From the NCBI GenBank assembly GCA_964484785.1, contig CAZAFD010000021.1, positions 1-12,562 of the forward strand: a stretch of 12,562 nucleotides of DNA. The letters are read 5' to 3'. Both the position numbers and the translations under genes were made by a program. Under the pieces are notes generated by a model, which was not told the origin of the DNA, searched no databases, and saw only the letters and a list, made by a program, of their open reading frames with translations. Source of the stretch: CAZAFD01 sp964484785 (GTDB taxonomy: Bacteria; Pseudomonadota; Alphaproteobacteria; Rickettsiales; UBA1997). Of this stretch, positions 6,339-12,562 are shown in pieces (position 1 is the first letter of the stretch; every line of letters begins with the position of its first letter).

Positions 6339-7736
6339 ATGATCTTTCTTTTAAGAAAACAATGTTTGTATATTGTGTATAGTCACCAAAGATGGCGAGT
6401 TATCAGTATAATAACACTATTATTATTGGTCTATAATAAGACGTTATGGGCACAAGTTTTATCTCAAGAGACAAGACCACTAGAATTATACAATCTAATA
6501 GAAATTGCACTTAAACGCAATTTAACAAAGAACAAGGCCTCTTTAGAGCTAATAAATAAAAAAACAGAATTAAATATATCAAGAAGCAACTTTCTACCAC
6601 AAGTAAGTTTAAGTCATAGTCAAGATGTCAACCACAGTCATACACTAGATCAAACAGTTAGAACAGCGAACTCCGGAGTAAGCTTAAGTTATAATGTATT
6701 TAATTTTGGTAAAGACCTAGCTTCTTATCATGCAGTTAAGAGTGATACTGAAAAAGCAGAATTGGATCAAACCACATTAATTAGAAATCTAATTCTAGAA
6801 ATATCCATACAATACTATACTATATTAAGTCTTTATGAAGAACATGCAGCAGCCTTGTCAACAGAAGAAGCCTATTTAGAAACATTACATGCAGCGCAAT
6901 TAAAACATCGACTTGGCCTAGTAACTTTAAACGATGTACTACAAGCAGAAAGTTCATATTCTCAAACCAAATTGAATACTATTAATATAGTTAATAGTAT
7001 CAACAAGGCCCACGCAGCTTTAAATAATTTATTAAATGTTGAACCTAATACCAAAGTGATTTTGGCAAAACACAAAATCCAGGTAGAAAACAATTTAAAT
7101 GATGTAGAAGATTATATAATAAAAGCTAAACAAAACAGAAGTGAAATCCTTTCACTAAATAAACAAAAAACTATGCTTAATTATAAATTACTGGAAGCTC
7201 AACTTTCAAATCTTCCTAGTATAAATTTCAAGGCCAGCAGTATTAGGCAAAAAAACTTTGTTAGACAACATTTTGATAATGCCTTATTAAAGGTAAATGA
7301 TTATGGCTGGTCATCTAGTTTCGGAATAAGTATATCTATGCCAATATTTGTAGGCTTTGCAAAATATAACCAAATAAAATTAATTAGAAACGAAATAAAT
7401 CTTGCTGAAATTAATATATTACAAGAATATAAGAAAGTATCATTAGAGGTATGGAATGCATATCAAGATTACAAATCTGCATATGAAGGATATAACACAA
7501 GTTTGGCACTTTTATTAACAGCAGAAAAAAATCAAAGTTTGGTTATGGGTATGTATAAAAACGGTAAAGCATCAATACTTGATCTGCTAACCGCTCAAAG
7601 TAACCACGCAAAGGCTAAGTCTAACGTAATTAAATATAAGTATAATTTAATAAATAATAAACTAAATCTGTTTGCATCAACAGGCGAACTTAATGTTCAA
7701 ACACTATTAAATATTGTGGGGAATAATAATGCGTAG
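6339..7736 (+). CDS. tolC: TolC-like outer-membrane efflux factor
   Basis: A 465-residue outer-membrane factor that would form the trimeric exit duct of a tripartite exporter. A hydrophobic signal sequence (about 22-33) is followed by LWA-Q, a likely cleavage site after residue 38. Two OEP repeats follow (about 47-235 and 255-450), each a long coiled coil with a beta segment. The marks are LYNLIEIALKRN, NFLPQVSL, VFNFG, RLGLVTLNDVLQAE, and in the second half MPIFVGF, YKNGKASILDLLTAQ. The 6339 ATG leaves a long basic stretch before the signal and overlaps a possible -10 box. GTG at 6375 (residue 13) would give a more typical signal peptide. The gene overlaps the adaptor start by eight bases, so the three export genes form an operon. 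The symbol is by family; tolC-like is safer. Confidence 0.9.
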   Translation: MIFLLRKQCLYIVYSHQRWRVISIITLLLLVYNKTLWAQVLSQETRPLELYNLIEIALKRNLTKNKASLELINKKTELNISRSNFLPQVSLSHSQDVNHSHTLDQTVRTANSGVSLSYNVFNFGKDLASYHAVKSDTEKAELDQTTLIRNLILEISIQYYTILSLYEEHAAALSTEEAYLETLHAAQLKHRLGLVTLNDVLQAESSYSQTKLNTINIVNSINKAHAALNNLLNVEPNTKVILAKHKIQVENNLNDVEDYIIKAKQNRSEILSLNKQKTMLNYKLLEAQLSNLPSINFKASSIRQKNFVRQHFDNALLKVNDYGWSSSFGISISMPIFVGFAKYNQIKLIRNEINLAEINILQEYKKVSLEVWNAYQDYKSAYEGYNTSLALLLTAEKNQSLVMGMYKNGKASILDLLTAQSNHAKAKSNVIKYKYNLINNKLNLFASTGELNVQTLLNIVGNNNA

Positions 7737-8865
7737 AATTACAAAAATAGGTATATCCACCTTTGTACTGATTTTAGGGTATGTATGTTATATATATAAA
7801 AAGGACAAGTTAGATTATAACAAAATTGATACAGAAAATATTGAATTTGGTAATATATATAAAACAGTGGAGGCAAGCGGAGTCATTGATCCTGTTAATA
7901 TAGTTCAAGTAGGTGCACAGGTTTCTGGTCAAATAAAAGAAATATATGTTGACTACAACAGTGTTGTTAAAAAGGGTGATATTCTAGCAAAAATAGACCC
8001 AGATATTTTAAAACGAGATGTTGAAGAATTTGAAGCCGCTCTACAACAGGCTAAATCACGGTTAAATCTTAAAAGCTTAGAATTAAAAAGAAACGAAGAA
8101 CTTTACGAAAACAATTACATCTCTAAGCACGAATTAGAAATATCGCAAGATGAATACACTACAGCAAAAGAAAATTATAACATGTATAAATTGAGACATG
8201 AAAAAGCTAAGGTTAATTTAAATTACACCAACATTACTTCACCTTTAGCAGGCACAGTAATTTCTAGAGAGGTTGATAAAGGACAAACTGTAGCTGCAGG
8301 CTTCTCTACGCCAACACTATTTAGAATAGCAGAAGATTTAACTAAGATGCAGATTCTGGCAAGTATATCAGAAGCAGATATAAGTAATATTAAAACAGGG
8401 CAAAAAATAACCTTTAGTGTAGATACTTACCAAAATCGTATCTTCGATGGAACTATCAAGGAAATTAGATTATATGCCAATGTTGTACAAAACATAGCTG
8501 TCTATAGTGTTGTTGTTAGTATTGATAATTCAGAAAATTTATTCCTTCCAGGAATGTCTGCATATGTCAACGTAATAACCGATACAGTGGAAGATGTTTA
8601 TAAAATAAAAAATATAGCCATTAAGTTTAAACCAAATAACAGAATAAAAAAGATCTTAGGTATAGACAAGTATCTAAAAAAACATCCAGAAATTAGTAAA
8701 GAGCTAAAAAAAGATAGTAATAGGGTACTAATATATAAACTATCTGGTAAAAAAATTATTCCAATGGTAGTTACCAAGGGTTTGTCTGATATAACCTACA
8801 CAGAGATTAGCGGAGATAATATCAAGAAGGGCGACACTATAATAACAGATTATTTATACAATTAA
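7729..8865 (+). CDS. macA: MacA-like periplasmic adaptor (HlyD/RND-type membrane fusion protein)
   Basis: A 378-residue adaptor linking an inner-membrane ABC transporter to the TolC-like duct. One transmembrane anchor lies at about 7-24. A lipoyl half follows (ASGVIDPVNIVQVGAQVSGQI to VKKGDILAKID, about 49-90), then a coiled-coil hairpin (91-165), the second lipoyl half (YTNITSPLAGTVISREVDKGQTV, 166-188), a beta barrel (205-285) and a membrane-proximal domain with MacA-like NIAIKFKP (295-302). ATG 7729 is preferred over the in-frame TTG at 7714, because GGGGA lies seven bases before it and the eight-base overlap with tolC suits translational coupling. The ATPase gene starts one base after its stop. 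The MacA assignment is by domain layout and context, and other ABC-type adaptors are possible. Confidence 0.9.
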   Translation: MRRITKIGISTFVLILGYVCYIYKKDKLDYNKIDTENIEFGNIYKTVEASGVIDPVNIVQVGAQVSGQIKEIYVDYNSVVKKGDILAKIDPDILKRDVEEFEAALQQAKSRLNLKSLELKRNEELYENNYISKHELEISQDEYTTAKENYNMYKLRHEKAKVNLNYTNITSPLAGTVISREVDKGQTVAAGFSTPTLFRIAEDLTKMQILASISEADISNIKTGQKITFSVDTYQNRIFDGTIKEIRLYANVVQNIAVYSVVVSIDNSENLFLPGMSAYVNVITDTVEDVYKIKNIAIKFKPNNRIKKILGIDKYLKKHPEISKELKKDSNRVLIYKLSGKKIIPMVVTKGLSDITYTEISGDNIKKGDTIITDYLYN

Positions 8866-8866
8866 G

Positions 8867-9583
8867 ATGACATGTGTTATAAAACTAGATAATATTTATA
8901 AAGACTATAATATTGCCGGCGATAATATTTATCATGCCTTAAAAGGTTTGAATCTAGAAGTAAACAAAGGTGACTTTGTAGCAATAATGGGACCATCTGG
9001 TTGCGGAAAAACCACAACAATGAATATAATTGGTTGCCTTGATACAGCAACAAGCGGTAAGTATTATCTAAATAATAAAGATATAAGTAATGCAACCAGC
9101 GACGAACTCGCAAATATAAGAAACAAAAGTCTAGGTTTTGTATTTCAAGGCTTCAATCTTTTACAAAAGCGTAGTGTATTTGATAATGTAGCTTTACCAT
9201 TAATATATTCAGACCATTTTATTTCAAATCACAAGGAAAAAATCGTGAATATTTTAAAAGCTGTCAAATTGGATAAATTTATGACCCATTATCCAAGCCA
9301 GTTATCCGGAGGAATGCAACAAAGAACAGCTATAGCCAGAGCCCTAATAAATGATCCTGCTGTACTCTTGGCCGATGAACCAACAGGTAACCTAGATACA
9401 AACACCAGTATAGAAATCATGCGTATATTTCAAGAACTGAACGATAAGTACGGAATTACTATTGTTATGGTAACACATGAACCAGATATAGGTAGATACG
9501 CAAAAAGATTGGTATTAATCAGGGATGGCACTAAACAATTCGATGATACAATAGAAAAAGCCATCAAAGATGGCTTAATCTAA
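8867..9583 (+). CDS. MacB/LolD-type ABC transporter ATP-binding protein
   Basis: A 238-residue ABC ATPase that would power export with the adaptor and duct encoded upstream. It has Walker A GPSGCGKTT (42-50), Q-loop Gln94 in VFQGFNLL, signature LSGGMQQR (146-153), Walker B VLLADEP (167-172), D-loop NLD (175-177) and H-loop His204. VFQGFNLLQ and YPSQLSGGMQQR are typical of the MacB/LolD/FtsE class. It is the nucleotide-binding domain only: full MacB has a fused permease of about 400 residues, absent here. Twenty bases later the convergent tyrS gene ends, so no permease gene follows. It starts one base after macA with no clear ribosome-binding site, suggesting coupled translation. Confidence 0.93.
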   Translation: MTCVIKLDNIYKDYNIAGDNIYHALKGLNLEVNKGDFVAIMGPSGCGKTTTMNIIGCLDTATSGKYYLNNKDISNATSDELANIRNKSLGFVFQGFNLLQKRSVFDNVALPLIYSDHFISNHKEKIVNILKAVKLDKFMTHYPSQLSGGMQQRTAIARALINDPAVLLADEPTGNLDTNTSIEIMRIFQELNDKYGITIVMVTHEPDIGRYAKRLVLIRDGTKQFDDTIEKAIKDGLI

Positions 9584-9602
9584 GGCACTAAATACTTTTT
9601 GA

Positions 9603-10862
9603 TTACTTGCTAAGCTTGATTAAAAACATTTTTTTCTTACCAAGTGATAGTTTAAATTCCAAGTCATCGCCTAAAATTATATCAGCAGTTTTAACATCAT
9701 TAATCCTTACTGCGCCTCCAGCAATCAACCTTCTGGCTTCGCTAAGAGAAGGCGAGAGGTCTAGATCTTTCAACATAGTTGATAACTTTGTTTTCACTGT
9801 TGGTAAGTTATAATTTAAAACATCTAAATGATCTATGCTAGAATTTTCAAAAATCTGTACAGCCTTTTCATGAGCTTTTTTAGCATTATCTTCTCCGTGA
9901 CAAAGTCGAGTAGCTTCAAAAGCCAAAATCTTTTTAAGATCGTTTATATTACTATAAGTCTTTTGTAAGCCGGCTATTTGGTCTAAATCAAAATCCGTAT
10001 AAACTTTTAGAAACCTAACCACATCATTATCATCAATATTTCTAAAATACTGATAGTACTTGTAAGGATCTAATAATTGTTCATTTAACCAAATAGCATT
10101 ACCTTCACTCTTTCCAACCTTTTTGCCCTTACTATCTACTAACAGAGCCGTAGACAAAGTAATAACCTCTGAGCTCTGAATATTGGTTTCTTGTGTATTA
10201 AGATTATTAATATATTGTAACCTTCTAATCAAATCTACACCCGCAACAGCGTTACCCCACTGGTCAGCACCACAAAGTTGTAAAGTACAACCATATTTTT
10301 TGTATAAGTGATAAAAGTCATAAGCTTGTAGGATCATATAATTAAACTCCAAAAAGCTCAAATGTTCTTCCTTAGCTAATCTTAGTTTTACAGATTCAAA
10401 TGATAACATTCTGTTCACAGAAACATGCGGACCAATTTCTCGTAGAATCTCTAGATATTTTTTATCTGCAAACCAATCTATATTATTTACTAATACAGCA
10501 TCATTATCTTTGTCACCAAATTTTATAAACTTTTCAATAGAATATCGAATTCCTGTTTCATGTCCACGAATCTGTTCTGGAGACAACATAGGTCTAGTTT
10601 TGTCTTTAAAACTTGGATCGCCTACCAAACCAGTAGCTCCTCCCAGTAGAACAATTGGTTTGTTACCACAACGTTGAAAAAGACGCAATAACATTAAAGA
10701 ATATAAGTGACCAACGTGTAAAGACTGCGCAGTAGGATCGGTACCCCAATAGGCAACAACAGGTTTATTAGAAGAAAGACGTCTATCTAGTTCATCAATA
10801 TTTGTACATTGATTTATAAATCCACGGGCTTCTGCTTCCTGCAGAAATTTTGATTTGAACAT
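9603..10862 (-). CDS. tyrS: Tyrosyl-tRNA synthetase
   Basis: A 419-residue class I synthetase that charges tRNA-Tyr in the cytoplasm. The tyrosine-pocket YWGTDPTAQSLHVGH contains the HIGH-type motif HVGH (49-52). The mid-domain YDFYHLYKKY and QLCGADQWGN (195-204) are typical of bacterial TyrS. The KMSKS-type loop is KVGKS (248-252). A C-terminal S4 RNA-binding domain (about 359-419) includes SLSEARRLIAGGAVRIND. Length is normal. An AGGT ribosome-binding site lies eight bases before the ATG. It begins 17 bases after ialB ends, so the two are likely co-transcribed. It converges with the export operon, leaving 19 bases between the stops and no obvious hairpin. Confidence 0.97.
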   Translation of the reverse strand: MFKSKFLQEAEARGFINQCTNIDELDRRLSSNKPVVAYWGTDPTAQSLHVGHLYSLMLLRLFQRCGNKPIVLLGGATGLVGDPSFKDKTRPMLSPEQIRGHETGIRYSIEKFIKFGDKDNDAVLVNNIDWFADKKYLEILREIGPHVSVNRMLSFESVKLRLAKEEHLSFLEFNYMILQAYDFYHLYKKYGCTLQLCGADQWGNAVAGVDLIRRLQYINNLNTQETNIQSSEVITLSTALLVDSKGKKVGKSEGNAIWLNEQLLDPYKYYQYFRNIDDNDVVRFLKVYTDFDLDQIAGLQKTYSNINDLKKILAFEATRLCHGEDNAKKAHEKAVQIFENSSIDHLDVLNYNLPTVKTKLSTMLKDLDLSPSLSEARRLIAGGAVRINDVKTADIILGDDLEFKLSLGKKKMFLIKLSK

Positions 10863-10879
10863 ATTATTAACCTAAATTG

Positions 10880-11383
10880 TTAATTACACAAGTTTTGGAT
10901 TTCCTGATACGCCTCTTTAAAACCATTTAAAGAATATATATCTAGAGAATATTTATCGGTTGTGGACTTAGCATATATAGAAAATACAGCAGACTTCTTA
11001 AACTCTTCTAAAATACTTTCATCATCTTCTAAGGAGTAAGCCCAAGCCATATCCATAAAATTTATTAAAGGAAAAATTTTATTATTTATTTCAATTTCAC
11101 AGCTACCAGCTGTGTCATTAATTATATAGCCTACAGATGTATTAACCTCTACGGCAGGTATCCCCTTTTGTTTTATTAAAAGAAAAAACGGTACCCCCCT
11201 ATTAGCGTAGTTACTCTTGCTCTTTTCTCCTATATTCATAGCATAACATAAAACCTTACCGTCTTGTGTAGTCTTAAATATCGCCCACTCGCCATATACA
11301 CTAAGGGGCTCATATTCAGAAGATCTTCCACTAACAGGAAGTATAAATAGACAAAATAGGATAAATAGGAGGAGTTTTTTCAT
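10880..11383 (-). CDS. IalB-family secreted protein (invasion-associated locus B)
   Basis: A 167-residue protein with a clear signal peptide (MKKLLLFILFCLFILPVSG), predicted to be exported to the periplasm. The mature part fits the IalB family: YGEWAIFKT near the start, a Cys after it (VLCYAMN, Cys46), Cys95 in AGSCEIEIN, and a final LNGF...C (Cys166). The three mature cysteines could form disulfides. IalB was named for erythrocyte invasion in Bartonella, but the family is widespread in alphaproteobacteria and its function is mostly unknown, so a virulence role should not be assumed. No good ribosome-binding site is seen before the ATG. It lies between rpmJ and tyrS on the same strand, after a hairpin. 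Confidence 0.78.
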   Translation of the reverse strand: MKKLLLFILFCLFILPVSGRSSEYEPLSVYGEWAIFKTTQDGKVLCYAMNIGEKSKSNYANRGVPFFLLIKQKGIPAVEVNTSVGYIINDTAGSCEIEINNKIFPLINFMDMAWAYSLEDDESILEEFKKSAVFSIYAKSTTDKYSLDIYSLNGFKEAYQEIQNLCN

Positions 11384-11400
11384 AAGACGCGCGTTTATAA

Positions 11401-11419
11401 AGGTATCTGACAGATACCT
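11401..11419 (-). terminator. Hairpin between rpmJ and ialB
   Basis: AGGTATCTG (11401-11409) and CAGATACCT (11411-11419) are exact inverse complements around one base, so a stem of seven or eight pairs with a tight loop can form. On the minus strand it lies six bases past the rpmJ stop and is followed by TTATAAACG, a poor T tract. It is probably a weak or partial terminator, or a processing site, letting some transcription reach ialB and tyrS. Confidence 0.5.
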
Positions 11420-11424
11420 CCATT

Positions 11425-11577
11425 TTATCCTTGTGAGGTTTTAAATCTTGGATTAACTTTATTAATTACAACAAGAACAGTCTTTTGTGAACCATCAGCT
11501 CTTGTTTTTTTTCTTCTTACAACTTTACAGTTCTTGTCTCTGCTTTTACTATTTTTGATAGAAGCTACAACTTTCAT
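11425..11577 (-). CDS. rpmJ: 50S ribosomal protein L36, zinc-free type, with insertion
   Basis: A 50-residue protein of the large ribosomal subunit. It begins MKVVASIKNSKSRDKNCKVVRR and ends VINKVNPRFKTSQG, both typical of alphaproteobacterial L36. It keeps a single Cys and lacks the CCCH zinc-binding set, so it is the zinc-independent (C-minus) form. Usual members of this type are about 41 residues with a short RRGK-(L/I)-(Y/F)-VINK centre. Here the centre is RRKKTRADGSQKTVLVVINK, an insertion of about nine residues. An AGAGGA ribosome-binding site lies about seven bases before the ATG. A promoter-like pair stands upstream and a hairpin follows. The conserved ends make the call firm. Confidence 0.9.
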   Translation of the reverse strand: MKVVASIKNSKSRDKNCKVVRRKKTRADGSQKTVLVVINKVNPRFKTSQG

Positions 11578-11648
11578 TTTATTTTCCTCTTCTTCAGCAT
11601 TAATTAAAAAATCAGGAACCCACTAAAAGGGGTGAAATATACTATTCT

Positions 11649-11677
11649 ATAGTAAGAAATGGAAATGAATAATTCAA
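11649..11677 (-). promoter_or_regulatory. Promoter of rpmJ (possibly rpmJ-ialB-tyrS)
   Basis: On the minus strand TTGAAT (11677-11672) is followed after exactly 17 bases by TACTAT (11654-11649). This predicts a leader of about 65 bases before rpmJ. The -10 box is one arm of a six-base inverted repeat with a TCT loop (11640-11654). In the leader, an eight-codon frame (ATG at 11600) ends in a TGA that overlaps the rpmJ start as ATGA, but it has no ribosome-binding site. Confidence 0.55.
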
Positions 11678-11738
11678 TAGATAAATTTTTATTCCAGGAC
11701 TATAAAATATCTGCCAACAAGTCTAGTTTTTTTCCTTA

Positions 11739-11767
11739 TTGAAAAAATAATATTTTTCCATTATCTA
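11739..11767 (+). promoter_or_regulatory. Possible promoter of the TMEM43-like gene
   Basis: TTGAAA (11739-11744), a 17-base spacer and TATCTA (11762-11767) precede the ATG at 11805 by about 37 bases. Start-site spacing is plausible, but such hexamers arise easily in sequence this AT-rich. The rest of the 227-base gap between rpmJ and this gene shows no gene or strong structure. Confidence 0.4.
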
Positions 11768-11804
11768 ATTTGATGTTAATATCTAACTTATTAAAAAGTG
11801 TTTT

Positions 11805-12509
11805 ATGGGAGATAAACTTACGAAAATTCTATACTTTAACCTCGCAATAATTTTATTTGCAATACCTTTGGTTATGTCCGCAACTCAGGATCGTTTATAT
11901 CTAAGGTTACAAGGTAGCCTTTTAGGTAAAATTTTTAATAAAACCGACAACACGTTAGTTTACTTTAGTAAACCATTACAAAATGAACAAGAATTTGAGG
12001 ATAATGACTTTCATTTTAAGTTAAAAGGTTTTGGTTTTAAGAAAGTTGTTTACCGTTATAGTTTAGATAATGATAACAATAAAAAGTGGATACCACAAAA
12101 AGATTTGTCAGAACCAACTATGTATTCAGATATGTTATCTGTACCAGAGTACTCTTATGTGGATAAATTTTTTATAAAAACTTCATATAATGTACCAGAT
12201 TTTACCGAAATAAAGTTAGAAAACTATTTAGATAAAAACAAGGTCTTCAATGGCAAGAAGATGCATCGCGAAACACAAAAAACTACACATCATGGTGAAA
12301 TACAAGATTTGGATGCGTATGTTTATGAAAAAACCACTTTATCTGATCAAAACACACTATATATTGATAAGTTTAAAATAGCAGATGGCTACTTGTATAA
12401 TGGAAAAGATATTAAACAACCTGAGCTAGGCGATATTAAAATAGCCTATAGTTTAATATTGCCACAAAAATTAAATTTTTTAGGAAAGGTTGATAGTAAC
12501 AATCAATAG
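11805..12509 (+). CDS. TMEM43-family membrane protein, apparently interrupted
   Basis: A 234-residue frame with one N-terminal transmembrane segment or signal anchor (about 8-24) and a soluble domain ending KIADGYLYNGKDIKQPELGDIKIAYSLILPQ. That stretch fits the TMEM43 (LUMA) family, where YLY-G----P--GD-RI-F is a conserved mark. Bacterial members of the family have no well-defined function. Family proteins continue after this motif and end in several transmembrane helices. Here TAG (12507-12509) cuts the frame soon after it. The next frame stays open to the right edge and gives NTENIYTPVLDSQQ, which could be the continuation. This suggests a frameshift or sequencing error near 12490-12510. 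The start is the first ATG; AAAAAGTG upstream is only a weak ribosome-binding site. Confidence 0.6.
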   Translation: MGDKLTKILYFNLAIILFAIPLVMSATQDRLYLRLQGSLLGKIFNKTDNTLVYFSKPLQNEQEFEDNDFHFKLKGFGFKKVVYRYSLDNDNNKKWIPQKDLSEPTMYSDMLSVPEYSYVDKFFIKTSYNVPDFTEIKLENYLDKNKVFNGKKMHRETQKTTHHGEIQDLDAYVYEKTTLSDQNTLYIDKFKIADGYLYNGKDIKQPELGDIKIAYSLILPQKLNFLGKVDSNNQ

Positions 12510-12562
12510 AGTTATCTGCAATACCGAAAATATCTATACTCCGGTATTGGATAGTCAGCAAG

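Noticed and set aside
6317..6343. TTGACT and TATGAT boxes before the tolC-like gene
   Set aside because: The spacer is only 15 bases and the -10 box covers the annotated ATG. If real, it would require the GTG start at 6375. The evidence is too thin for a separate promoter entry.
1..12562. CRISPR arrays, transposases, phage genes, toxin-antitoxin pairs
   Set aside because: No regularly spaced repeats, transposase motifs or phage proteins are visible. The RHH-like segment is fused to ddl and has no toxin partner next to it.

Overview
The window is an AT-rich stretch of a bacterial chromosome, probably from a host-associated alphaproteobacterium of the Rickettsiales or Holosporales kind. The reasons are the strong A/T codon bias, an IalB-family secreted protein next to tyrS, a zinc-free L36 protein, short intergenic gaps and a visibly decaying pseudogene. 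tRNA-His carries the canonical encoded G-1:C73 pair, which several free-living alphaproteobacterial orders have lost. The order-level placement is inference. The standard genetic code fits all genes.

Layout. 1-68: the tail of an unknown plus-strand gene. 135-344: a well-formed sigma70-type promoter followed by tRNA-His(GUG) and tRNA-Leu(CAA). 318-5079: a minus-strand block read as ddl-ddl fusion, yajQ, fabD and a small carboxylesterase; the esterase end overlaps tRNA-Leu on the opposite strand. 5080-5497: a gap holding a frameshifted aldose-1-epimerase-like relic and a palindromic repeat. 5498-6205: a Bax inhibitor-1/YccA membrane protein on the minus strand. 6339-9583: a plus-strand operon of an outer-membrane TolC-like factor, a MacA-like periplasmic adaptor and a MacB/LolD-like ATPase. 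9603-11577: minus-strand rpmJ (missed by length-limited ORF calling), ialB and tyrS. 11805-12509: a TMEM43-family membrane protein that stops early, with coding-like sequence in another frame after the stop.

How the genes work together. fabD feeds fatty acid synthesis and ddl feeds peptidoglycan precursor synthesis, so the organism appears to keep both. The tolC-macA-ATPase operon should build a tripartite efflux or secretion machine, but no inner-membrane permease is encoded beside it. rpmJ, tyrS and the tRNAs are translation functions.

The most unusual items are an 852-residue protein joining a ribbon-helix-helix-like DNA-binding segment to two complete but divergent D-Ala-D-Ala ligase modules, with a palindrome in its putative promoter; an L36 protein with an internal insertion of about nine residues; the permease-less export operon; and the interrupted TMEM43 gene. 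Most of the rest is ordinary housekeeping DNA.
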